Source of the DNA: JAJFUE01 sp041687335
GTDB lineage: Bacteria > Sumerlaeota > Sumerlaeia > MVZB01
Direction: 5' to 3'
Assembly (NCBI GenBank): GCA_041687335.1
Contig: JAWLCE010000003.1
Coordinates: 124,001 to 188,000 of the forward strand
DNA length: 64,000 bases
Shown here: piece after piece, positions 20,313-27,965 of the stretch
How positions within the stretch are numbered: position 1 is the stretch's first letter
Layout: every line of letters starts with the position of its first letter
Made by a program: the position numbers and the translations under genes
The notes under the pieces: model-generated
What the model was told of the DNA's origin: nothing
The model's database searches: none
What the model saw: the letters and a program-made list of their open reading frames with translations, nothing else

Positions 20313-22703
20313 ATGAATGGGACTGGAAATCAACTGCCCGCAATCATCCGCCTCCGGCGACCGCTGTCGTTCGGCTGGGCCATCGCACTGGCGGCGCTGC
20401 TCGTGCTGGCCGCCTGCCGCCCTCATTCCGATGAACCCCAACCGGCCTCGGCCAACTTGATCTTCTGGCCCGAACCCGCCGATTCGCCGGCATCATATCG
20501 ACTCGACTGCCAGCCCTTCTCCCCGACCTTGGCCCATTTGGCCGATCAGGGTCGCCTGCTCGTGCTGCCGGCCGCGCAGGTTGCGGCGCCACCCAGCTGG
20601 AGCCCGATCCGCGGCTATGCGATGAGCGCGATCGACCGCTATGGTCGGCTCTATCACTTCGACACCCACGGCTCCTGGTGGATGGATGACCTGCACGCGC
20701 TGCCCGAACCACTGCCGCCCGCTGGCTGGGACGCAGCTTGGAACGAGCGCCAGAGCCGCATCGAGCTGCTCGTGACCAGTCCCTGGCGCGGCGGCTCCCA
20801 TTATCAACTCATCGTCCGCCAAGGCAACCGTTGGCGCCCACTTGATGTCTCGGCAGCGCCGCCGGCACAGGCTGGCGTCAAGCGGGTTTTCCTGCCCAGC
20901 CCCGGCGCCTGGCTCACGGCTGGCGGTTCCTCGGGATCGCCGGCGCAGCCCAAGTCTCTGGAAAACCGCCTCTGGCGCTCATGGCCCGCGCCTCAGCCTG
21001 AAGACGGCCCCGCCCCCGACCTGACCCGCATTCGCGCCTTGCCGGGTGAAACCTCGCGAGCAGGCGTGCTCGTGCTACTGGATGATGGCCACCTCTGGCA
21101 GCTTCAGGATGGCCGTTGGCTCGACCACAAACAGGTGCCGGCGCAGGGCCTGCTGCTGGCCCGCACCATCAGCAATCCCGACCGGCTCCTGCTGGTCTGG
21201 TCGGGGGGGCTCGGCCGTGACCGCATCGGGTTGATCGACCTCGATCCAGATACCGAACTCGACGAGCAAATCCATGAGTTCAGCCAGATTGCCCAAGTGC
21301 GCATCAATGAGGAGGAATCGGGCGACTGGATCGGCTGGCAGGGCGAAGGCTCCGAGCTGGCCCTGCGTCTGGCCACCGAGGCCGGTGAGCAGCCCTTCCG
21401 CGCCGCGGACGTCAAGCTCATCGAGCTGCCCCCGCGCCTGAGCGCCCTGCGTCCCGAGGGCGCGGTCTGGGTCCCGGCCCTGGGCGGTCTGGTGGTCCCC
21501 GCCGCCGACGGCATCGGGCTGGACCACCGCCGCTTGCCGTTCAGCCCGGCATTGACCGGCGACGGTGAAGCGCCCGCCGACGCACCCCTCGTCGATGTCA
21601 TCCAGCGCTCCTTCCGCTTCTGGGTCTTCCGCGATGATCTGGTCGAGTTTCTCAAGCCGCCCAACGAGATCCACCCCGACATCGGCCACCTGCTAACCTA
21701 CCAGACCCCCGATCACACCCGGCGCAGCCTCTCCTGGATCTGGCCCGAGCCGGGGGTGCTGCGCTATGAATATCGCGCCGCCTCGCGCCAGAACGAGCAA
21801 TGGCTTACATCCTGGCCGCTGACGCTCAACGAAATCCCGCTTCTGGACCGCTCCCCCGACAGCCGGCTGCACCTCTGCAACGTCGTCGTCTGGGGCGATC
21901 CCGCCCAGGTTGTCGTCGTTGGCTGGAGCGGCCCCCTCGATAAGCCGATCCCGTTCCCGCGCAGCTCCGATGCCCCCGCCGAGGAGGGCTATGCCTCGGT
22001 TCCCACCCAAGGTTTCATGGCCCGCATCAACGCCTTGGCCCCCGAGCACTGGGAGGTCACTCCCCTGCCGATCCCCTTCTGTCAGGGCACGCGCCTGATC
22101 GTCGATTCGGTGCGCAACCACCTCTATCTCGTCGGCGGCAAACAGGCCGTCCCCCGCGAGGTCGACGGCCGCGAATACCAGTTCATGCTCTCCAACGATG
22201 TCGTCTGGCAGTGGGATGGCTCGCAGTGGCGCAGTATCGAGCCCGGTGAAATCGACCTGCGCATGAAGATCACCACCGATCTGGTCTTCCACAATGAGGC
22301 CGGCCTGCTGCTAAGCCTCACCCCCGGCCACCTCTACGGGTTCGACTCGCGCAACTGGCACGAACTCTGGCGCGACACCGGCAAGAACGACTGGCCCGAG
22401 CAGGTGGGCCTTTATGTCCATCCGCTGACCGGCCAGACCGTCGGCATCTGGTTCAACGAGACACCCCGCGCGGGCGTCTGGTCAGGCCGCGACTGGATCC
22501 CCGTCGAGGTCCCTGTGGAGGCACATGAGGCCGGCGCCTTCCCCGCCTGGCGCCGCAACCTGTTGCCGGCCATGCACCGCACCAGTTTCATCTCGATCGA
22601 TGCCGCCGACATCGCCGCCATCCGCATGAACGCCAACCGCGACCGCCAACAGGACCGTAATCTGGCCGCCTGGGAGCTTACGCTCGTGCCGGCGGGGGAG
22701 TAA
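20313..22703 (+). CDS. Large lipoprotein with Kelch-like propeller features
   Basis: This 796-residue protein begins with a lipobox signal peptide: basic n-region, hydrophobic stretch and LVLAAC with Cys35. The mature part has repeated beta-rich segments ending in W-x-W or GGK motifs. Examples are LYLVGGK followed some 25 residues later by NDVVWQWDGSQW, a typical Kelch/galactose-oxidase repeat. Other blades look divergent. It is predicted to be a lipid-anchored propeller domain in the outer envelope, perhaps binding carbohydrate; function is unknown. Start ATG 20313 is chosen because it begins the signal peptide; the frame is open to 20154. Confidence 0.7.
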   Translation: MNGTGNQLPAIIRLRRPLSFGWAIALAALLVLAACRPHSDEPQPASANLIFWPEPADSPASYRLDCQPFSPTLAHLADQGRLLVLPAAQVAAPPSWSPIRGYAMSAIDRYGRLYHFDTHGSWWMDDLHALPEPLPPAGWDAAWNERQSRIELLVTSPWRGGSHYQLIVRQGNRWRPLDVSAAPPAQAGVKRVFLPSPGAWLTAGGSSGSPAQPKSLENRLWRSWPAPQPEDGPAPDLTRIRALPGETSRAGVLVLLDDGHLWQLQDGRWLDHKQVPAQGLLLARTISNPDRLLLVWSGGLGRDRIGLIDLDPDTELDEQIHEFSQIAQVRINEEESGDWIGWQGEGSELALRLATEAGEQPFRAADVKLIELPPRLSALRPEGAVWVPALGGLVVPAADGIGLDHRRLPFSPALTGDGEAPADAPLVDVIQRSFRFWVFRDDLVEFLKPPNEIHPDIGHLLTYQTPDHTRRSLSWIWPEPGVLRYEYRAASRQNEQWLTSWPLTLNEIPLLDRSPDSRLHLCNVVVWGDPAQVVVVGWSGPLDKPIPFPRSSDAPAEEGYASVPTQGFMARINALAPEHWEVTPLPIPFCQGTRLIVDSVRNHLYLVGGKQAVPREVDGREYQFMLSNDVVWQWDGSQWRSIEPGEIDLRMKITTDLVFHNEAGLLLSLTPGHLYGFDSRNWHELWRDTGKNDWPEQVGLYVHPLTGQTVGIWFNETPRAGVWSGRDWIPVEVPVEAHEAGAFPAWRRNLLPAMHRTSFISIDAADIAAIRMNANRDRQQDRNLAAWELTLVPAGE

Positions 22704-22754
22704 AATCCTGCGACGACACTGGCGTCCGCCGCCTCATTCACCTATACTTCAGCC

Positions 22755-23351
22755 ATGATGATGCTGCACCACGCCATGATCGAAGTGGGACCCCAAGAGG
22801 CCAACCTTTGGCTGATGGCCGATGAGGCCACCGGCAACGGCGTCTTGGTCGATGCCGGGGCCTTTGATTCAGATACCGTCGCCTGGGCCGCCGCCAACAA
22901 GGTCACTGTCGGCTGGATCCTGATCACGCACCTGCATTGGGATCATGTTGATGGGTTGGCACGTTACCTCGAGGTCTGGCCGGCCGCGCGGGTCCTGACG
23001 CCCGCGCCGCTTGAGGCCGCCCCGGGCGCGCAGATCGTCGCCGGTGGCGACCAAATCAAAGCCGGCCCATTCCTGTTCGAAGTCTTCAAGACGTCGGGCC
23101 ACACCCCCGAAGGCGTCTCCTACCACTGCGCCGAACTGGGTGTATGCTTTGTCGGCGATGCGCTCTTCGCCGGTTCGGTCGGCGGCACCGCCAGCGATGC
23201 CTTGCACCACGAGCAGCTCGGCCATCTGCGCGAAAAAATACTGAGTCTGCCCGATCACACCGAATTAATGCCCGGCCACGGACCCGCCACCACCGTCGCC
23301 ATTGAAAAAACCGCCAACCCCTTCCTGCAACAAGGCTTTGGCCGCAGCTGA
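22755..23351 (+). CDS. MBL-fold metallo-hydrolase (glyoxalase II-like)
   Basis: This 198-residue metallo-beta-lactamase fold protein has the metal motif THLHWDH (58-64), followed by SGHTPEGVSY, the bridging Asp in FVGDALFAGSVG and the late PGHGP histidine. This pattern is that of glyoxalase II-like hydrolases, which cleave thioesters such as S-lactoylglutathione. The true substrate is unknown. Three ATG codons occur within the first nine bases, so the start may be a few residues later. A TATACT box at 22743-22748 is very close to the start and may mean a nearly leaderless transcript. Confidence 0.85.
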   Translation: MMMLHHAMIEVGPQEANLWLMADEATGNGVLVDAGAFDSDTVAWAAANKVTVGWILITHLHWDHVDGLARYLEVWPAARVLTPAPLEAAPGAQIVAGGDQIKAGPFLFEVFKTSGHTPEGVSYHCAELGVCFVGDALFAGSVGGTASDALHHEQLGHLREKILSLPDHTELMPGHGPATTVAIEKTANPFLQQGFGRS

Positions 23352-23425
23352 TCTACAAACAGGCGGCGGAACCGGCCGCGCTTGAAGCGTGCCCAGATCC
23401 CGCCGCCAACATCGACCACAACTTC

Positions 23426-24427
23426 TTACCGCAAAAAGCCTGTGTCGCCTCCACCGGCGAAATTCTCATTGATGCGTCGCGCGCATTCGGCAGCCTCGCC
23501 CGGCGTGAACCAGCCGAACATCCCCAGCGAGTTGTGGACCTCATTGAGAACCTGACTGACGGTGAATCCATAAAATGGGCTGGCCGGATCATCGACGACC
23601 AGTGCGCTCAGATTGCGTTCCGATGCCCCCAACTCTGGGTCGGCCAGGTCGGCAACCACATTGAGCGTCAGCGCCACCAGCTCGCCCGCCAGCGCCCCGG
23701 CCTCGGTGGTGGCCGGATTGAGATAATTTCGCTGCAACTGCCCCGGCGCGCCCGTCTGCGGCAGGAACTCCGCCACCGCCGCCCCGCTCGTAAAGCGAAT
23801 CGTGTTGCCCCAGACCGCATCCCCCAGCACCATGCCCTCGGGGAACCACTGGTTAAAAGACGCGTCCAGGTAATCGGCGCCATAGCCGCTCCAATCCTCC
23901 TGGGTCAGCGTCAGGAACGGCGTCGGCGGCTCCTCGGCCCCCGACCATACGTGGCGGAAGAACCAAACCGCCCCACCCTTGCAGGCAAAGGCTTCCGTGC
24001 CCGCCCAGGCCGTCGCCTTGCCCAGCACAAGTCCGCTGGGGCTGCCGCCGAATAGTTCCACGTGCAGCGCCAGCACCAGTTCATCGCCCGCCGCGACGTC
24101 GGTGGTCGCCACCTCCCAGGTAAACTCGCTCAAGCGCTTGTGCGACTGCTTAAGCTCGAACTTCCCCACAACCGGCCGCCCTGCCGGGTTGACCGGAATC
24201 CCCGCCGGCGAGTCGGCAATCGCAAGCTTGCTGCTGCCGAGCGTCCAGCCGGGCAGGCACTCGATCCGCACACTCAGCACTGCTTCATGGTTCCAGGCTT
24301 CAACCATGCCGACAACTTCACCCGCCCCCGTCCGAAGCGGTGCCTGGGTCGGCTCCTGCCCCGCGAGCGGACTTGCCCACGCCCAGAGGACCAATCCTGC
24401 AACGGCCCATGCTCGTATGGCCATCAT
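23426..24427 (-). CDS. Secreted protein of unknown function
   Basis: This 333-residue protein has a Sec signal peptide (MMAIRAWAVAGLVLWAWASPLAG, cut near residue 23). The mature domain is beta-rich and contains a late Cys. The last 40 residues, around SLGMFGWFTPGEAAECARRINENF, are helical. The ATG pair at 24427 has an excellent GGGAGGTGG upstream, which decides this start although the frame is open to 24643. Phrases such as EVVALTLNVVADLADPELG resemble the tail of extracellular proteins that carry cohesin- or dockerin-like modules, but I do not recognise the family. No C-terminal sorting signal is seen. Confidence 0.65.
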   Translation of the reverse strand: MMAIRAWAVAGLVLWAWASPLAGQEPTQAPLRTGAGEVVGMVEAWNHEAVLSVRIECLPGWTLGSSKLAIADSPAGIPVNPAGRPVVGKFELKQSHKRLSEFTWEVATTDVAAGDELVLALHVELFGGSPSGLVLGKATAWAGTEAFACKGGAVWFFRHVWSGAEEPPTPFLTLTQEDWSGYGADYLDASFNQWFPEGMVLGDAVWGNTIRFTSGAAVAEFLPQTGAPGQLQRNYLNPATTEAGALAGELVALTLNVVADLADPELGASERNLSALVVDDPASPFYGFTVSQVLNEVHNSLGMFGWFTPGEAAECARRINENFAGGGDTGFLR

Positions 24428-24670
24428 GGCTCCACCTCCCTGAATTTCGGTTGAATGGCCATCCGTGGCGGGGAAAGTTCCAATGAGTGGGTCCGCGCTG
24501 GCAACAAGCTGGACGGCGCCCGACTCGTTGGTCTTATCGGCCCTGCTGCCCCCAACTCCACCGTTGTCGATTTTTGGCGACACCCGCGCCGCCGCCTCCC
24601 TTCCCCCTGTGTTCCATAAATGCATTCCCTCCTGCGCCGGCATTACCTAGAATGAATGGGTTCATATTGA

Positions 24671-24686
24671 GTCGGCGCGCGCCGAC
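24671..24686. repeat. Perfect 16-bp palindrome upstream of the M16 gene
   Basis: GTCGGCGCGCGCCGAC is self-complementary. Its GTCGGC/GCCGAC arms are identical to those of the dispersed repeat at 55342-55357, but the GTAG head and ACTGG tail are missing. It may be a decayed copy or an operator for the peptidase gene starting at 24719. Confidence 0.4.
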
Positions 24687-24718
24687 CCCATCCCTGCTGA
24701 AAGCTGGTTATCTTACCG

Positions 24719-25993
24719 ATGCACATCACCCGCACCCACCGGCTCGCCTGCGGCATGCCGCTGCTGATGATTGAAAATCACGACGTGGCGGTGGCGACAG
24801 CCGATGTCTGGGTGCGTACCGGCGGGGCCGACGAACCGCCCGAATTGGCCGGAGTCTCCCATTTCCTCGAGCACATGCTCTTCAAGGGCACCGAACGCTA
24901 CGGCCTGGGCGAAATCGAGCGCGCCATTGAACTGCTTGGCGGCGTCTGCAATGCCGGCACCAGCTTCGACTTCACCCACTACTACGTCACCATTCCCTCG
25001 GCCGCCACCGGCACCGCCATCGATATGCTTGCCGAAATGCTGCGCCACTCCTCACTCGACGAGGGCGAGTTGGCCCGCGAGCGCCAGGTGATCCTCGAGG
25101 AATACCGCCGCAAGCAGGATCACCCCGTCAGCGTCCTCTTTGAGCGCGTCTATTCCGAGGTCTTCGAGAGTGGCGCCTATCATGATCCGATCATTGGCCA
25201 CGAACAAACCATCCTGGCCATCGACCGCCCGCGAATGCTGGATTACTACCACAAGCGCTATAGCCCCGCCGGCTCGGTGCTGGTTGTCACCGGCGACATC
25301 GACCCCGCGGTGGTCATTGAGCGCGCCGAGGCCGCCTTCGCAGGCTTTGACCGACCGCTTGTCTCGCTGCGCCCCGAGCCCCACCAGCAGACCGGCGCCC
25401 AAAAGCGCATTCACATCGATCGCCCCACCGGCGGCGAAATCTACGCCACCTTCTCCTTTGCCGCACCCGGCCTCAGCCGCCTCGATCGCGTACTGCCGCT
25501 GGACATCGCACAGTCCATCCTCGGCCAGGGGCGCGCCAGCCGCCTCTTTCAGTCGATCAAGGAGAAACGTGGCCTCTGCTCCTCGATTGGCTGCAGCTAC
25601 CCCACCCATTTGCGTGGCTCGCTGATGGTCGTCGTCGCCACCTGTCTGCCGGCCCAGCTCGAGCCCCTGCGCGCCGCCCTGATCGAGGAGCTGCGCGCCT
25701 TCGCCGCCGAGCCCCCCGCCGCCCCGGCCCTTGAGCGGGCCCGCCGGATGATCGCCAGCGCCCACCGGTTCTCCCTCGAAACCACCAGCGGAGCGGCCAG
25801 CGGCGTCGGCTTCTACTACACCCTCACCGGCGGCACCTCGTTCTTTGACAATTATTTGGAGCGGCTTGAGGCTGTCACCGCCGAGCAGGTGCGCGAGGCC
25901 ACCGCCGAAGTGCTGCGCCCTCAGGCCATCGAATCGGCGTTGGTCGAGGTCTCCATTGGACCCAATGACGCAGTGGCGGGCAAGGGCTCCTGA
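24719..25993 (+). CDS. M16-family zinc peptidase (pitrilysin type)
   Basis: This 424-residue peptidase has the inverted zinc motif HFLEH (48-52) and the third ligand Glu128, exactly 76 residues after His52, as the family requires. The N-terminal half is catalytic and the C-terminal half carries the R/Y motif region (FSFAAPGLSR...GRASRLFQSIKEKRGLCSS). The length fits single-domain bacterial M16B enzymes such as YmxG/MPP-like proteins, which degrade peptides as dimers. No signal peptide is visible, so it is probably cytoplasmic. No clear Shine-Dalgarno precedes the ATG. Confidence 0.92.
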   Translation: MHITRTHRLACGMPLLMIENHDVAVATADVWVRTGGADEPPELAGVSHFLEHMLFKGTERYGLGEIERAIELLGGVCNAGTSFDFTHYYVTIPSAATGTAIDMLAEMLRHSSLDEGELARERQVILEEYRRKQDHPVSVLFERVYSEVFESGAYHDPIIGHEQTILAIDRPRMLDYYHKRYSPAGSVLVVTGDIDPAVVIERAEAAFAGFDRPLVSLRPEPHQQTGAQKRIHIDRPTGGEIYATFSFAAPGLSRLDRVLPLDIAQSILGQGRASRLFQSIKEKRGLCSSIGCSYPTHLRGSLMVVVATCLPAQLEPLRAALIEELRAFAAEPPAAPALERARRMIASAHRFSLETTSGAASGVGFYYTLTGGTSFFDNYLERLEAVTAEQVREATAEVLRPQAIESALVEVSIGPNDAVAGKGS

Positions 25994-26024
25994 GTTTTAC
26001 CTGGTTGCACGCAAGACTAAAAGA

Positions 26025-26056
26025 GGGGGGGCCGTGATTATTCGTCACGGCCCCCT
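26025..26056. terminator. Terminator between the M16 gene and the PEP-CTERM gene
   Basis: GGGGGCCGTGA pairs with TCACGGCCCCC around a TTATTCG loop. On the minus strand the stem is followed by TCTTTTA, so it mainly ends the PEP-CTERM transcript; the genes converge here. Confidence 0.75.
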
Positions 26057-26091
26057 ATGGAATTGCCTTCCATTGATAAAGACTGCGTGGA

Positions 26092-26766
26092 TCAAACCCG
26101 GCGGCGACGCCGCATCAGTCCGTAGAGGCTCCCGCCAAGGGCCACCAGCCCCAGCGAAACCGGCTCCGGAATGATCGTCTCGGGGAACTGCCGGATGATG
26201 ATCTTGTCACTCCCCCACATTTCGGTCCCGATGGTCACATCGAGCCCATCATACCGCATCGTCTTCTCGATGCGCAGAATCGTGCCGGGGGCAACCTGAT
26301 TGAAGCTCAGCAGCAGGTTGTCGTCATGCATGTCCAGCAGACCCGACGCCCCTTTGCTGATCACAACCGACAGCCCATCCACCAATGTATTGGTGCCGCC
26401 ATAGTAAACTGCGGCATCGGTGAACGACCAGCCGTCGGAACTGAAAATCTCATGCCAATCCACGAAAGGAATGCTGCCACCGATCTGGATATTTTCGGTC
26501 ATCGTGATCATCGTGCCCTCATTGATGACCGGTCGATCGGTCCCGTTGGCACCCTGAAAAACCAGCTCCTTGATCCAGTAGGGTGCTCCGGCTGAAATGG
26601 CCACCTCGGTCAACGGCAACTCATAATTCGGGTCATTCGGGTTCCAATTGATGACTGTTGTCGGATTACTGCCCGCGCCGGGTCCGACAACCAACGCCTG
26701 ACTGACTGGACTGAAGATGAAGGCGATCAGCCCCGCCAACACCAGTCTCGCAATGTGCTTCTGCAT
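26092..26766 (-). CDS. PEP-CTERM sorting-domain protein
   Basis: This 224-residue exported protein has a Sec signal peptide (about residues 1-24, cut after SQA). Its C terminus is the classic tripartite PEP-CTERM signal: IPEP at 199-202, a hydrophobic helix, and the tail MRRRRRV. Such tails are recognised and cut by an exosortase, usually with delivery to the surface or into exopolysaccharide. The mature part is beta-rich with no catalytic motif that I recognise. AGGAGG lies seven bases before the ATG. No exosortase gene is in the window, so it must lie elsewhere. Confidence 0.9.
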   Translation of the reverse strand: MQKHIARLVLAGLIAFIFSPVSQALVVGPGAGSNPTTVINWNPNDPNYELPLTEVAISAGAPYWIKELVFQGANGTDRPVINEGTMITMTENIQIGGSIPFVDWHEIFSSDGWSFTDAAVYYGGTNTLVDGLSVVISKGASGLLDMHDDNLLLSFNQVAPGTILRIEKTMRYDGLDVTIGTEMWGSDKIIIRQFPETIIPEPVSLGLVALGGSLYGLMRRRRRV

Positions 26767-27279
26767 ATGATCCTCCTGTGCCTGGTACCGTGGCAGATGT
26801 TTGTCCTACACGGCTGAGTCGGTCGTTTTTTGGCCTACTACCGCGTGTCTGCATCATCTGTATGCCGCTACTTTAGCACTGTCTCCCCACGGAGACGTAT
26901 CGGTCAAAACCTGATCCTCTGTCGGTGCTATTCCTCATATTTCTCATCGATGATTGACCCCCCAACCACTTGCGTTCACCTCGCCCCCGCGCCCGTCCCC
27001 GCACCGCAAACCCCATGGCAAAATCCTTGCTCCACCATCAACCTTTAACGCTGGAGAGTAGGTCGGCTCTAGAGCCGACACTGGGCCATGACGGGTCGTG
27101 AAGACCTGTATGTGGTTAAGCGCCGACGCATCGAGCGGGGGCCTGAAGCTGGCCTTGGCCAAACAGTGGCGTAAGGATCGCGGACCGCCCCTGCCCCTGC
27201 ACTGGGACTTGAAGTTCCCGCTCAAACCGGCCATGCTGTCCTCTGCATGCTTTGCCCATTCCATCTGCGAGCAGTTCAC
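26767..27279. other. Intergenic region with hairpin and dispersed palindrome
   Basis: This 513-bp region holds the PEP-CTERM gene ribosome binding site and a GTCTCC-CCAC-GGAGAC hairpin at 26881-26896. It also contains an AT-rich patch (26920-26955), the GTAG palindrome at 27058-27084, and about 195 bp of unassigned sequence before the next gene. No convincing coding region was found. Confidence 0.6.
27058..27084. repeat. Dispersed GTAG-palindrome-ACTGG repeat, copy 1
   Basis: GTAG, then the perfect 18-bp palindrome 27062-27079 with arms GTCGGCTCT/AGAGCCGAC, then ACTGG. The same head, arms and tail recur at 49197 and 55338 with changed loop bases, as expected of a hairpin kept by selection or by mobility (REP-like). 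Confidence 0.75.
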
Positions 27280-27960
27280 ATGGCCAAGACGAAGAATCCC
27301 CTGATCACCGTGCGCGGGATCACCTGGCGACGCCTGCCGATCCGCACCCACCGCATCACCGAGGCCGATGATATTGTCGAATTGTGCGATCGCGCCAGCC
27401 GTGAGCTGCGCCAGCCCGGCGACATCCTCTTCGTCAGCGAAAAAGTCTGCGCCGTCACCCAGGGCCGCGCCATCCCCGTCAGCCAGATCAAGATCGGCCT
27501 GCTGGCCCGCCTCCTCTGGCGCCGTGTGCGCAAGGTCCCCTATGGCATCGGCTTGCGCTCCCCCGAAACCATGCAGTGCGCCATCAATGAGTGTGGCGCC
27601 CCCCGCATCCTGCTCGCGGCGCTGGTGGGCGCCGTCACGCGCGCCTTCGGCCGCCGTGGCGATTTCTACCGCATCGCCGGCATGCAGGCCGCCACCATCG
27701 ATGCCGCCGGCACCAGCCCCCTCCAGTCCGACTGCGTGATCCTCGGCCCAAAGGACCCCGCTGGCCTCGCCGGGCGCATCCAGCAGGCCACCGGCCTTGC
27801 CGCGGCCGTCGTCGATGTCAATGACATCGGCGGCTCATGGGTCCTCGGCTCCTCGGGCATCGAGGACCCCTCGCTTGTTGAGGAAATTTTGTTGGATAAC
27901 CCACTCGGGCAGAAGGACGAGCAGACCCCGCTGGGGCTCATTCGCCGCGAATCGGCCTGA
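27280..27960 (+). CDS. Coenzyme F420:L-glutamate ligase-like protein (CofE family)
   Basis: This 226-residue protein resembles the F420-0:gamma-glutamyl ligase family (PF01996). It has the opening PIRTHRITEADD, then GDILFVSEKVCAVTQGR, then DVNDIGGSWVLG, and closes with DNPLGQKDEQTPLG. CofE adds glutamate to F420-0 with GTP. Homologues also occur in organisms with no F420, where they form an uncharacterised branch. It lacks the C-terminal nitroreductase-like domain of the FbiB fusion. No other F420 gene is in the window. ATG 27280 (MAKTKNPL) is chosen over an in-frame upstream ATG; the ribosome site is weak. Confidence 0.7.
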   Translation: MAKTKNPLITVRGITWRRLPIRTHRITEADDIVELCDRASRELRQPGDILFVSEKVCAVTQGRAIPVSQIKIGLLARLLWRRVRKVPYGIGLRSPETMQCAINECGAPRILLAALVGAVTRAFGRRGDFYRIAGMQAATIDAAGTSPLQSDCVILGPKDPAGLAGRIQQATGLAAAVVDVNDIGGSWVLGSSGIEDPSLVEEILLDNPLGQKDEQTPLGLIRRESA

Positions 27961-27965
27961 GACCG

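Noticed and set aside
27088..27174. 28-codon plus-strand frame just after the palindrome at 27058
   Set aside because: No ribosome site, very short, and it begins within repeat-associated sequence; likely chance.
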